Assembly: GCA_021730905.1 (NCBI GenBank)
Contig: JAKFYK010000086.1
Span: 1-32,593, forward strand
DNA length: 32,593 nucleotides
DNA from: Betaproteobacteria bacterium
GTDB lineage: Bacteria; Pseudomonadota; Gammaproteobacteria; Burkholderiales; SG8-41
Direction of reading: 5' to 3'
The notes under the pieces are model-generated. The model worked only from the letters and a program-made list of their open reading frames with translations. It was not told the DNA's origin and did not search any database. This document shows positions 7,389-14,130 of this stretch, piece after piece (within the stretch, counting starts at the first letter, position 1; each line of letters opens with the position of its first letter). Made by a program: the position numbers and the translations under genes.

Positions 7389-7495
7389 GGCGCACTCCCG
7401 CGCCGCGCGAATGGCGGCGGAATAGGCCATACTATATAGCGAAACCGCACCGGAGTACGTCGCGGGCCCCAGCCACGCTGCAACTGCGCGGGCGA

Positions 7496-8380
7496 CTACT
7501 CCGCGCGGCGGATGGTGGCGATATTGACTGGCAGTGAGGCCAGCGGCTCGGAGAGGTTGACCGCCGCATCCGGCTGCGGCGCGACGGGCTCGCCGGCAGC
7601 GCCGGATTTGGCAGGGATAATCATCTGCACCCGTCCGCCCGGCGCCGGTTGCACGGCAGGCGCTTGCGACGCGCGCCCGCCGCGATCGGTCTTCGGCAGA
7701 CCCATGATGGCGTCGAGCCGGTCTTTCTCGTTCAGCACCTTGTGCGTGTACGAGGCGTCGCGGTCAGGCAGCGCGCCGGCATAGGTCTGCATAGCGGTAA
7801 ACAGGTTGCCCGACGACGCCTGCAGGTATTCGCGGATAATCTTCGCGCCAACAGTGATATTCGTGCGCGGCTCGAACACCGCCTGTTCGCCGCCGAATTC
7901 GGTGAATTTTTCCTGATGAAAGTGCGGGATGATCTGCATCAAGCCCTTGGCGCCGGCAACGCTTTCGGCGATAGGGTTAAAGCTCGATTCCACCGCGATC
8001 ACCGCCACCAGCAGCATGGGATCCACGTTGTACTGGCGGCCCACCGCGTGCGCGGTTCGAACCAGATCAAGCACCACTTGCCGCGAAACGAAGTACTTGC
8101 GCGCCATGTATTCCGCCACCACCGCATAGCGGCGGTCTTCGGGCAACACCAAACGCGCATTTGCGGCTGTTTTAACCATGCTGCTGGCAGGCGTCTCGGC
8201 AACCGAGGCATCGGCGCCGGGTGCGCTGGATACCTCAGACGAGCCGAGGCGGAACTCCAGCGCAAACGGCAGGGCTGCCACGGCTAGGGCCATGACGACC
8301 GGAACGAAACTCAGTTGCTGCGTCCACGCGCCGGCGGCTATCCGCTCTCGTGCGTATTCGATGATCGATTTTGCGTACAT
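7496..8380 (-). CDS. Membrane-anchored lytic transglycosylase (SLT/GH23 domain)
   Basis: A peptidoglycan-cleaving enzyme of 294 residues. One hydrophobic segment (about 24-42) anchors it in the inner membrane. The SLT domain (about 100-235) contains the catalytic Glu131 in VESSF, followed by GLMQIIP (146-152), NITVGAKII and a TYAGAL segment corresponding to the usual AYNAG. The C-terminal ~55 residues are Pro/Ala-rich and probably disordered. The ATG has an ideal AAGGAGG 7 nt upstream. The gene stands alone behind a 416-bp intergenic region and may serve envelope remodelling or assembly of an envelope-spanning machine. Confidence 0.9.
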   Translation of the reverse strand: MYAKSIIEYARERIAAGAWTQQLSFVPVVMALAVAALPFALEFRLGSSEVSSAPGADASVAETPASSMVKTAANARLVLPEDRRYAVVAEYMARKYFVSRQVVLDLVRTAHAVGRQYNVDPMLLVAVIAVESSFNPIAESVAGAKGLMQIIPHFHQEKFTEFGGEQAVFEPRTNITVGAKIIREYLQASSGNLFTAMQTYAGALPDRDASYTHKVLNEKDRLDAIMGLPKTDRGGRASQAPAVQPAPGGRVQMIIPAKSGAAGEPVAPQPDAAVNLSEPLASLPVNIATIRRAE

Positions 8381-8602
8381 GCAAAACCTCCTTGGTCAGC
8401 CGGACTCTAGCGGACCGGTGTGGTTACCTTGGAATGCTCGGTAGGTAACGTTGCTCCCTTGTGGTTCGATCGCCCCAAAACCACAATCTATAGTGGCTAT
8501 TATGGGGACTCCAAAAAAGTGGGGCAATTCTAGTGACGGACTAGCGCGTGCGCAACCCCAAATCTCTGGTCATGTAACAACGGTGTACATTCTCGCACAG
8601 GA

Positions 8603-8621
8603 TATATTGCAACGCAATATA
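8603..8621. promoter_or_regulatory. Perfect palindrome, putative operator
   Basis: TATATTGC and GCAATATA form an 8-bp perfect inverted repeat around AAC. The size and symmetry suit a dimeric regulator. A further half site GCAATAT lies at about 8690. No cognate regulator is identifiable. Confidence 0.35.
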
Positions 8622-8623
8622 AT

Positions 8624-8644
8624 ATAAATATTTGTTTTAATTGT
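8624..8644 (+). repeat. AT-rich dispersed motif, copy G (diverged)
   Basis: Reads TAAATATTTGTTTTAATTG on the + strand, matching the consensus TAAGTATTTGTTTTTAA with one substitution and one missing T. It faces copy B about 110 bp away in inverted orientation, which could make the pair the ends of a small element. Confidence 0.45.
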
Positions 8645-8752
8645 ATTATTTATATTACTTTATTATTTATAACTACTTATAGCTGCATCGCAATATGATG
8701 AAATCTATTTGGCTGACTGTCACAATGTCAGCGCCCACTAATTTATTATTCA

Positions 8753-8777
8753 TTTAAAAACAAGTACTTATAAATAT
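8753..8777 (-). repeat. AT-rich dispersed motif, copy B
   Basis: The + strand reads TTTAAAAACAAGTACTTATA, one substitution from the consensus core ACAAATACTTA. It ends about 20 bp from the stop codon of the Oxidored-like gene. Confidence 0.65.
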
Positions 8778-8796
8778 AGGCTTATGTGACAAGGAC

Positions 8797-8985
8797 TTAG
8801 CCTGCATCAGCCGCATGACGCAGCTCCCACGCTGCGAGCGCTACTTCGTAACGAGCCAGAGCTTCCCAATAGAGGTCATACACGCACGGCGAACAGCCGC
8901 TATCGCAGCATCCCGTGTAATCGTCCTGGTCTGGCGGCACCGGTTTCGGGTCCGGCGAAGCGCCGGATGTCACTTCGGCATCCAT
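8797..8985 (-). CDS. Small Oxidored-like domain protein
   Basis: A 62-residue protein with the cysteine-rich pattern of the Oxidored-like family (PF09791): PDQDDYTGCCDSGCSPCVYD followed by LYWEALARYEVALAAW. Four cysteines in CC-x3-C-x2-C spacing suggest metal or redox function, which is not established. The ATG at 8985 begins 1 nt after the TGA of the upstream gene (TGA-C-ATG), so translation is probably coupled. A longer in-frame reading from 9066 would overlap the upstream gene by 80 nt and lacks the domain. Its place as third gene of an ECF-sigma operon is the best clue to its role. Confidence 0.75.
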   Translation of the reverse strand: MDAEVTSGASPDPKPVPPDQDDYTGCCDSGCSPCVYDLYWEALARYEVALAAWELRHAADAG

Positions 8986-8986
8986 G

Positions 8987-10240
8987 TCAGCGCGCACTGG
9001 CCGGATGATCGGGAAAGCGGCGGCGGAATTCTGCCAGCAACTCGTCGGCATCGGCCTGACGGCCATCGCGCTTGAACTCGGCCAGCCGCTCCAGCCATTT
9101 TTCCGACGGCTGATCTTCCAGACCGCGCCACAGCAGCGCGCGCTTCTCCATCAGGCGCAGCGCTGGTTTGGCTACAGGCGCGGGCGCGGGCTTGGCCGGC
9201 GGTGGCGGTGGCGGCGTTGCTGCAGCGCGGCCTTCGGCTATCGACGGCGCGGATTGCGCCAGAACATCCTCGGCGGGCGCAGCACGGCGCGGCGCGGCAG
9301 CGACTTTGGCAGGTGGCGCTGGTGCGGCGGCGGCTGGCGCATCCTGCATCGCGCCGCGCGTCACGTTGCGATCGGCTTCACTGCGCTGGCGGCCATCCAC
9401 AGCATCGCGGCTGGCCTGCGCTGGCGCCGGTGACGTCACCGGCGCTTCACGTTCACTGGCTGCGGGGAACGGATCCGGCCGCCGCGTACCCGAAGCCAAT
9501 CCCCCGAAGGTCGCGCCGGGCGCCGGTTCTGCGCCACGTACGCCGGCTGCCGGCCCGTACGGACGATCCAGCGTACCTGCTTGCATCTCCCTGCGCGCCT
9601 GCGGCGCTGCAGCCGTTTCGCTCGCGGGTCCCTGCTCGCGCGCCGCGCCGCCGACAGGTTGATCTTTGCGCGCAGCACTGGCTATCGCGGCTGCGCTGTC
9701 TGCTGCAGCTTCCAATTTTTCAGTACGCTGTTTCTTCGCAAGCTCGCCGTAGGCTTCGGGCGTGGGCGTCGCCTTTGCCACCCGATCCGCATCAACCCGC
9801 TTCTCTTCTGCAACCTTTGGTTTGGCGGGCGCGTCATTGCGCAGCTTCGCATCCGGTTTTTCAGATGACGCGGCAGGCGGTTCGGCTGCGGGCGCGGCAG
9901 CAGGTGCCGGCGCTTTAGGTAATTGACTCGTAGCCGCGGGCGGCTGCGACAACTCGTCTCCCTTCTCCTGATGCAGGGTCATCACCAGGCTCACGCTCAA
10001 CACCATCACCGCCGCGATCGACACCGGCACATACCAGTTGCGCTTCGCGCGCACCGGTGGGATCGATGTCTGCCCGCCGCCGCCCACAACTTGCGGGCGC
10101 GCGCTGACTTCCCGCCGTGCCGCCGCGAGTATCGCCGCATCCAGCGCTGCCGGCGGTTCCTCGCCCGACGCGGCCTCGTACAGGCGCGCCAGCCGCGGAT
10201 CGCGCTCCAGGCCGTCGTTGTGGTTATCGTTCACTGACAC
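8987..10240 (-). CDS. Ala/Pro-rich membrane protein, probable anti-sigma factor
   Basis: A 417-residue single-pass protein. The cytoplasmic N-terminus (1-66) contains DPRLARLYEAASGEEPPAAL and AILAAARRE, a segment common in betaproteobacterial proteins encoded after ECF sigma genes. One transmembrane helix spans about 70-89. A very long Ala/Pro/Glu-rich low-complexity linker (about 95-360) leads to a conserved tail with a WLERLAEFKRDGRQADADELL-like helix pair. No zinc motif is seen. The GTG start overlaps the sigma gene stop by 10 nt. The pairing predicts that the N-terminus holds the sigma factor at the membrane; this is inferred. Confidence 0.7.
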   Translation of the reverse strand: MSVNDNHNDGLERDPRLARLYEAASGEEPPAALDAAILAAARREVSARPQVVGGGGQTSIPPVRAKRNWYVPVSIAAVMVLSVSLVMTLHQEKGDELSQPPAATSQLPKAPAPAAAPAAEPPAASSEKPDAKLRNDAPAKPKVAEEKRVDADRVAKATPTPEAYGELAKKQRTEKLEAAADSAAAIASAARKDQPVGGAAREQGPASETAAAPQARREMQAGTLDRPYGPAAGVRGAEPAPGATFGGLASGTRRPDPFPAASEREAPVTSPAPAQASRDAVDGRQRSEADRNVTRGAMQDAPAAAAPAPPAKVAAAPRRAAPAEDVLAQSAPSIAEGRAAATPPPPPPAKPAPAPVAKPALRLMEKRALLWRGLEDQPSEKWLERLAEFKRDGRQADADELLAEFRRRFPDHPASAR

Positions 10241-10809
10241 GTTGCCAGTCCTTGTCTGATCTTCGCCATGGCATAGCGCAGCCGGCTTTTCGCCGTCTCG
10301 CGCGTGACGCCAGTGGCATCGGCAATTTCTTCCACGCTCATGCCGCCTTCGTACTGCATCACAAATGCCTCGCGCTGCGGTTCCGGCAGCATGCCGAGCA
10401 ATTCCAGCAACTTCGCCGCCTGCTGCTTGATATCCAGATGACGCTCCGGCTCGTCGCGCGGCGCGGCCTGCGGCTCGGCTATCACTGGCGCATCCTCGCT
10501 GTCATCATCAAAAGACACCATCGTCGCCTGCCCATGTTTGCGATAGTGATCGATCAGCCGGTTATGCGCGAGCTTGTAGATATAAGTGGTGAATTTCGCC
10601 TGAACGGTGTAGCTCGCGCGCGCGCGAATCAGATTCATCCACACATCCTGAAACAGCTCGTCGGCCACGCCCGCATCGCGGCACTGCCGCAGCATGTAAC
10701 GGTAAACCGCGCCCTTGTGGCGTCGATACAGCGTATCAAACGCGCCCGCGTCGCCGTCGCGATAGGCAATCATGAGCTGTTCGTCGCTGGCGGCGGCATC
10801 CGTAACCAT
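10231..10809 (-). CDS. ECF-type RNA polymerase sigma factor
   Basis: A 192-residue sigma-70 family protein with regions 2 and 4 only. Region 2 is about residues 15-90 (AFDTLYRRHKGAVYRYMLRQ, then DELFQDVWMNLI and FTTYIYKLAHNRLIDHYRK). Region 4 is about 137-188 (LPEPQREAFVMQY, then MSVEEIADATGVTRETAKSRLRYA). The start is placed at the ATG at 10809, which gives a standard N-terminus; in-frame codons reach 10848. No strong Shine-Dalgarno is visible and an 8-bp hairpin lies just upstream. It heads a three-gene operon with the anti-sigma-like and Oxidored-like genes. Confidence 0.9.
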   Translation of the reverse strand: MVTDAAASDEQLMIAYRDGDAGAFDTLYRRHKGAVYRYMLRQCRDAGVADELFQDVWMNLIRARASYTVQAKFTTYIYKLAHNRLIDHYRKHGQATMVSFDDDSEDAPVIAEPQAAPRDEPERHLDIKQQAAKLLELLGMLPEPQREAFVMQYEGGMSVEEIADATGVTRETAKSRLRYAMAKIRQGLATCQ

Positions 10810-10830
10810 AACGGATGCGAGTATGCAGAA

Positions 10831-10852
10831 GCCGTTGCACTCGCGCAACGGC
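10831..10852. repeat. Stem-loop before the ECF sigma gene
   Basis: GCCGTTGC and GCAACGGC pair perfectly over 8 bp around a 6-nt loop, 21 nt upstream of the sigma start codon. There is no T-tract in either direction, so a 5' leader structure is more likely than a terminator. Confidence 0.5.
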
Positions 10853-10858
10853 GACGCG

Positions 10859-10915
10859 GCGTGAACGCGAGAGCCAGCTTTTGCCCGTTCACGCGTTCAC
10901 CCGTTCACTCATTCA
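10859..10915. repeat. 8-bp tandem CGTTCAC repeats with an inverted copy
   Basis: CGTTCAC occurs at 10886, 10894 and 10902 with an exact 8-bp period, plus a decayed fourth unit ending at 10915. An inverted copy GCGTGAACG (10859-10867) can pair with CGTTCACGC (10886-10894) in a 9-bp stem. It lies downstream of the secreted hypothetical gene and upstream of the sigma operon, so it could be a terminator-like hairpin or an operator array. Confidence 0.5.
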
Positions 10916-11821
10916 GCGGGGGTCAGGCACAAACTGCCCCGGAAACGGCGTCGGCTGCGTCGGCCGCGCAACCACCGGCGGCTGATAGATCACGCCCTGC
11001 GCCAGCAGATTCTCGTAGGTGTCGTAGTGGATGGTGATGATTTCCGCCGGCGACGACGTGGCGCGCTCGAAGTTAGTGTAAGTAATATGCGATTCTTCGA
11101 TGCGGCCATGGCCGGTGCCCAGCTTGGCGGCTTGCCGCGGCGGGCGCGCAATCTCGCTGCGGCCGATGGCGCGATCTTCCATCGCACCGGAAGGCGCGCC
11201 TGCCGATGATTGCGCTTCCGCAGGCGCGGCGCGCGTGGCGGGTGCTTCTTCCGAGCGCGCGCTGTCCAGCGACGAACTGCTGCCAGAGCTTTCATTCGAA
11301 GACGGCCATGGCGAATCCGAACGCGAATAAGGACGGGGCCACGGACGCACCGGCGGATCGATCCTCACCGGCGGCTCGTACTTACGAAACACCGCGACGC
11401 CGATCACGCCCACGTTGTGCGGACGGCCGGTGCGCGCGGCATACGAATTCTGATGCTGGGTAAAATAAAACGCCGCGATGCGATCCATGCTCTTGCGCCA
11501 GCCGCGAATATCGAACGCCTGATAGTTGCCCAGTACATAGCCGGTCTGCTCCCAGTTCGCCGTCTCTCCCGACACCGCGTTCACGCCATCGACCGACACC
11601 ACCGACAGAATTTCCTGACGGCTGCGATTCGCCACGCGTATCTGATATTCGTTGCCCGGCTTGCCCACCACGTAATAGCGCCCGTTGTGCTGATGAATCG
11701 GCAGCGTGCGGTTTTCCATACGGTCATACACCGTCACATCGGCGAGATTGCCCACCGCACCCGCCGCGCTGGAGAATCCAGCTAGTATTGATAAATATAT
11801 GATTTTATTACGTAATTTCAT
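10913..11821 (-). CDS. Secreted hypothetical protein
   Basis: A 302-residue exported protein of unknown function. The ATG at 11821 follows CAGGAG and begins a signal peptide (about 1-22, KLRNKIIYLSILAGFSSAAGA). Residues about 25-155 form a beta-rich domain with VTVYDRMENRTLPIHQHNGRYYVVGKPGNEY-like and IRVANRSRQEILSVVSVDGVNAVSG-like strands. This resembles uncharacterised proteins that decorate an Ig-like fold. The remainder (about 165-302) is Pro/Ser/Ala-rich and ends in a conserved-looking block (EIITIHYDTYENLLAQGVI). It lies upstream of the ECF sigma operon on the same strand and could be a target of it. Confidence 0.75.
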   Translation of the reverse strand: MKLRNKIIYLSILAGFSSAAGAVGNLADVTVYDRMENRTLPIHQHNGRYYVVGKPGNEYQIRVANRSRQEILSVVSVDGVNAVSGETANWEQTGYVLGNYQAFDIRGWRKSMDRIAAFYFTQHQNSYAARTGRPHNVGVIGVAVFRKYEPPVRIDPPVRPWPRPYSRSDSPWPSSNESSGSSSSLDSARSEEAPATRAAPAEAQSSAGAPSGAMEDRAIGRSEIARPPRQAAKLGTGHGRIEESHITYTNFERATSSPAEIITIHYDTYENLLAQGVIYQPPVVARPTQPTPFPGQFVPDPR

Positions 11822-11987
11822 GACGCGCTCCTGTAAGTTTTCGCATCGCTGCGATGCTGGAGGTGTAAACGGTGGAGCGCGGATAAAGGGGTTAAACCTT
11901 TGTTGGGAATGCGCAAAACTGACGGGTTTGCCCAACCTATTCCGGACGCGTCTGGTTTGTTAATCTATTGATTGGACAGGAGAGCAG

Positions 11988-12377
11988 ATGCGCAACTCAG
12001 CAGTTAAGCTCAAATACGTCGCCCCAGTATTGCAAGTTGAGAACCTGCAGCGCTCGCTTGCGTACTACCGCAATCAACTCGGCTTTGAACTGGAGTTCGA
12101 CTACGAGGGCTTCTATGCCAGTGTTATTCGTGACGGCTGCCGTGTCCATCTGAACTGTGCTGCACCGCCCAAGCGCGATCAAAAAGCATTCGAGGCTGAG
12201 GAACATTTGGATGCCTGTTTTGGTGTGGATGATGCCGAGGCTCTTGCAAATGCATTTGCATCGTCCGGCGCAGAATTCTCTGTTCGGCTTCGGAGCATGC
12301 CCTATGGCAGGGAATGCTATATCCGAGATCCGGACGGCTATATTCTTGGCTTCGTAGAACCAGCCGACACGCCATGA
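11988..12377 (+). CDS. VOC superfamily (glyoxalase/bleomycin-resistance-like) protein
   Basis: A 129-residue single-domain VOC protein. Typical features are the opening VAPVLQVENLQRSLAYYRNQLGFEL, a central YASVIRDGCRVHLN strand and the closing GRECYIRDPDGYILGFVEP, with Glu as the last metal ligand. His55 and Glu124 are possible ligands. Members range from glyoxalases and dioxygenases to antibiotic-binding proteins, so function is open. AGGAGAG lies 6 nt before the ATG. Its TGA overlaps the ATG of the GFA pseudogene (ATGA), so the two once formed a coupled pair. Confidence 0.88.
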   Translation: MRNSAVKLKYVAPVLQVENLQRSLAYYRNQLGFELEFDYEGFYASVIRDGCRVHLNCAAPPKRDQKAFEAEEHLDACFGVDDAEALANAFASSGAEFSVRLRSMPYGRECYIRDPDGYILGFVEPADTP

Positions 12378-12652
12378 ACTACACCGGCCGTTGCCATTGC
12401 AGCCAGATCAAATTTGAAGTGGAAGGCACGCTCGACAGTGTGATGGAATGCAACTGCTCGATCTGCTCAGGCAGGGTGCGCTGCGCTGGTTTGAGCCGCG
12501 CGAGAAGCTAAAGCTGCTGACGCCGGAGGCGAATCTCTCCACTTACACCTCCGAAAACCGGCGCGGCGATTGCGGCGATCAACGCGCGCTGCATCGACGG
12601 CGTGGATGTTTCCGCGCTCAAAGTCACGAAATTTGACAGGCGCAGTTTTTAA
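12374..12652 (+). pseudogene. GFA (glutathione-dependent formaldehyde-activating-like) family pseudogene
   Basis: The 5' part encodes a canonical GFA start: YTGRCHCSQIKFEVEG with the first zinc pair C-x-C, then MECNCSICS. The frame breaks near 12475. The next frame resumes the family sequence (LRWFEPREKLKLLTPEANLSTYT) to about 12550, and a third frame gives the family C-terminus AINARCIDGVDVSALKVTKFD ending at a TAA at 12650. The middle section with the second C-x2-C zinc site is missing. The gene therefore carries at least one frameshift and an internal deletion and cannot make an intact enzyme. Alignment to intact relatives is from memory. Confidence 0.8.
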
Positions 12653-12701
12653 TCGATATTTAATTTTATTAATTAAAACAAATACTTACGATAATATCGA
12701 T
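12652..12701. terminator. Possible bidirectional terminator containing AT motif copy C
   Basis: ATCGATATT (12652-12660) and AATATCGAT (12693-12701) form a perfect 9-bp inverted repeat between the convergent pseudogene and cupredoxin gene. The 32-nt loop holds AT motif copy C (12671-12695), containing AAAACAAATACTTA. A terminator role is suggested by position; the AT-rich stem is weak. Confidence 0.4.
12671..12695 (-). repeat. AT-rich dispersed motif, copy C
   Basis: Contains the exact core AAAACAAATACTTA, then CGATAAT. It starts 19 nt after the pseudogene stop and ends 7 nt before the cupredoxin stop codon. Confidence 0.7.
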
Positions 12702-13082
12702 CTAACTCTCAGTCACCATCAAAAACCCCGTCATCTTGTCGTGATCTTCGCCGCAGAAGTTGTCGCACAGGTAAATGAATTTGCCTGCTTTGTCGGCGAC
12801 AAAAGTCACTTCAATCGTTTTGCCGGGGATGCCGTCGGCGCGCACGTTGAAATCCGGCACCGAAAATCCATGCACGAAATCCGGCGAGGTCAGCACGATG
12901 GTGATGCGCTGGCCCTTTTTGACACGGATTTCCTTGGGGCCAAATTCGAACTTCTTTGCTACTACTTCGATGCGTTGCGCCGGCGCATCGGCGGCGTGTG
13001 CTGCAAGATTCAGGTAAAACATAGCGGTAGCGGCGCACAACACCGTCGCAGTTGCCGCGTGCCGCCACGACAGAAGTTTCAT
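12702..13082 (-). CDS. Exported cupredoxin with CuA-type copper site
   Basis: A 126-residue secreted protein with a signal peptide (about 1-30, ending AAHA) and one cupredoxin domain. The metal-binding pattern is His71 in DFVHGF and Cys106-x3-Cys110-G-x2-His114-x2-Met117 in CDNFCGEDHDKM. That is the CuA spacing of cytochrome oxidase subunit II and nitrous-oxide reductase. The residue that is usually Glu between the cysteines is Asn here. A free-standing CuA domain suggests periplasmic electron transfer or copper delivery. The ATG is 3 nt after the metallophosphoesterase stop, so the two are cotranscribed from the ECF-type promoter at 14030-14056. Confidence 0.85.
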   Translation of the reverse strand: MKLLSWRHAATATVLCAATAMFYLNLAAHAADAPAQRIEVVAKKFEFGPKEIRVKKGQRITIVLTSPDFVHGFSVPDFNVRADGIPGKTIEVTFVADKAGKFIYLCDNFCGEDHDKMTGFLMVTES

Positions 13083-13085
13083 GAA

Positions 13086-13976
13086 TCAGCCGATATTGTA
13101 TTCACGCATTTGCTGCGCCGCACCGCCGGAAGTGGCGCGCACGGTGCGCCAGCCCAAACCGTTGTACGGCTGCGCGGCGTTCCACGGCAATTGCGTCTTG
13201 TTTGCCATCGAACCCACCGGCGACAACGGGAACATCACGGCTTTCGACGCATGATGCTGGATGTGTCCGGTGTTGTGATGATGCTCATGATGCACGTGGC
13301 CGTAGAACACGGTGACATTCTTGAACGGCATTAAGAGATCGATTGCTTGCTGGCCGTCGCGCGTTGCCCAATCCCATTGCGGATACATGGCAAACAGCGG
13401 GCGGTGTGTCAGCACGACTATCGGTTGATCGGGGCGTTGCCTGGCAAGATCGTCTTTCAGCCACGCGATCTGTTTCGCGCCCAGTATCGGCGCTGGATCG
13501 GAGATGTTATCGAGCACAATGAAGTGGATGCCTTTGTGCTCGAAGGTATAGTGCAACTGCCCGCCGAACACTTCGAGATACGCTTCGCCGCGATCGAGTG
13601 AGGCATCGTGTTCGCCCGCGAAGTAACGCACTGGCACGTTGAGGCCGCGCGACATGTCCTGAAATTCGCGCAGGCGCTGGCGGCGCACTTTGGGATCATC
13701 GGTGGTCTGCGTGAGATCGCCGGTAAACACCACGAAATCCGGTTTTTGCTCCAACGCATTCACCGCGGCCAGCGCTTTGGTCAGGGTACCGCGCGTGTCG
13801 GGGTTCACTTTCGGATTACCATAACCCCAGTGGATGTCAGTCAACTGCACGAAACTGAAGTCTCCCTGTCCGCCCGCGCCAGTGCTCGCACAACCCGGCA
13901 GGCCGGATGCAAACACCAGGCCGCCCACGCCCGCCATAGTCAAGAAATCCCGTCTGCTGTAGTGTTTGTCGTCCAT
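13086..13976 (-). CDS. Tat-exported metallophosphoesterase
   Basis: A 296-residue calcineurin-like phosphoesterase. The N-terminus has a twin-arginine signal (SRRDFL, residues 7-12, then a hydrophobic stretch to about 30). Metal-binding blocks appear in order: DIH (Asp47, His49), GDLTQ (Asp87), GEHD (121-124, where most relatives have GNH), HRPLF (His191) and GHVHH (His227, His229). A histidine-rich stretch (HHEHHHN) follows the last block. Export by Tat implies cofactor-loaded folding before transport. Substrate is unknown; cyclic nucleotides, phospholipids or phosphodiesters are possible. GGGAG precedes the ATG. It forms a two-gene unit with the CuA cupredoxin. Confidence 0.9.
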   Translation of the reverse strand: MDDKHYSRRDFLTMAGVGGLVFASGLPGCASTGAGGQGDFSFVQLTDIHWGYGNPKVNPDTRGTLTKALAAVNALEQKPDFVVFTGDLTQTTDDPKVRRQRLREFQDMSRGLNVPVRYFAGEHDASLDRGEAYLEVFGGQLHYTFEHKGIHFIVLDNISDPAPILGAKQIAWLKDDLARQRPDQPIVVLTHRPLFAMYPQWDWATRDGQQAIDLLMPFKNVTVFYGHVHHEHHHNTGHIQHHASKAVMFPLSPVGSMANKTQLPWNAAQPYNGLGWRTVRATSGGAAQQMREYNIG

Positions 13977-14029
13977 GCGAATCTCCCGTTGAGTGAATAA
14001 AACGATGCAATGCCTGCCTCAGCCGATGA

Positions 14030-14056
14030 AGACTGGCGCGGCGCGTGGTTTATTCC
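14030..14056 (-). promoter_or_regulatory. ECF-type promoter for metallophosphoesterase-cupredoxin operon
   Basis: On the minus strand GGAATAAA (14056-14049) is followed after exactly 15 bp by GTCT (14033-14030). This has the GGAA...GTC form typical of ECF sigma promoters and lies about 54 bp before the metallophosphoesterase start. The same motif and spacing appear on the other strand at 14080-14106. Confidence 0.6.
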
Positions 14057-14079
14057 CTTAATTGAAACTTCAAAGTCGT

Positions 14080-14106
14080 GGAATAAAACAGCTTGCGGTA
14101 GAGTCC
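14080..14106 (+). promoter_or_regulatory. ECF-type promoter for sigma/anti-sigma operon
   Basis: GGAATAAA (14080-14087) is followed after exactly 15 bp by GTCC (14103-14106). It matches the divergent promoter at 14030-14056 in sequence and spacing, predicting autoregulation by the downstream sigma factor. The leader to the TTG start is about 130 nt and includes the palindrome at 14131-14212. Confidence 0.6.
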
Positions 14107-14130
14107 TGTCTTGATAGGGATATTCTGGGA

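Larger units (their letters stand above)
8381..8796. other. Long AT-rich intergenic region upstream of the transglycosylase gene
   Basis: No gene is supported here. The part next to the transglycosylase (8400-8600) holds an inverted repeat GTTACCT/AGGTAAC (about 8421-8449) and the palindrome CCACAATCTATAGTGG (8481-8496). From about 8600 to 8790 the sequence turns strongly AT-rich. It contains the palindrome TATATTGC-AAC-GCAATATA (8603-8621), two copies of the dispersed AT motif in opposite orientation (about 8624-8644 and 8753-8777) and an inverted repeat CTGAC/GTCAG (8713-8731). Confidence 0.6.

Noticed and set aside
8381..8600. Possible riboswitch in the transglycosylase leader
   Set aside because: A short inverted repeat is present, but no conserved core of a known riboswitch class (GEMM, ydaO, cobalamin) could be recognised.
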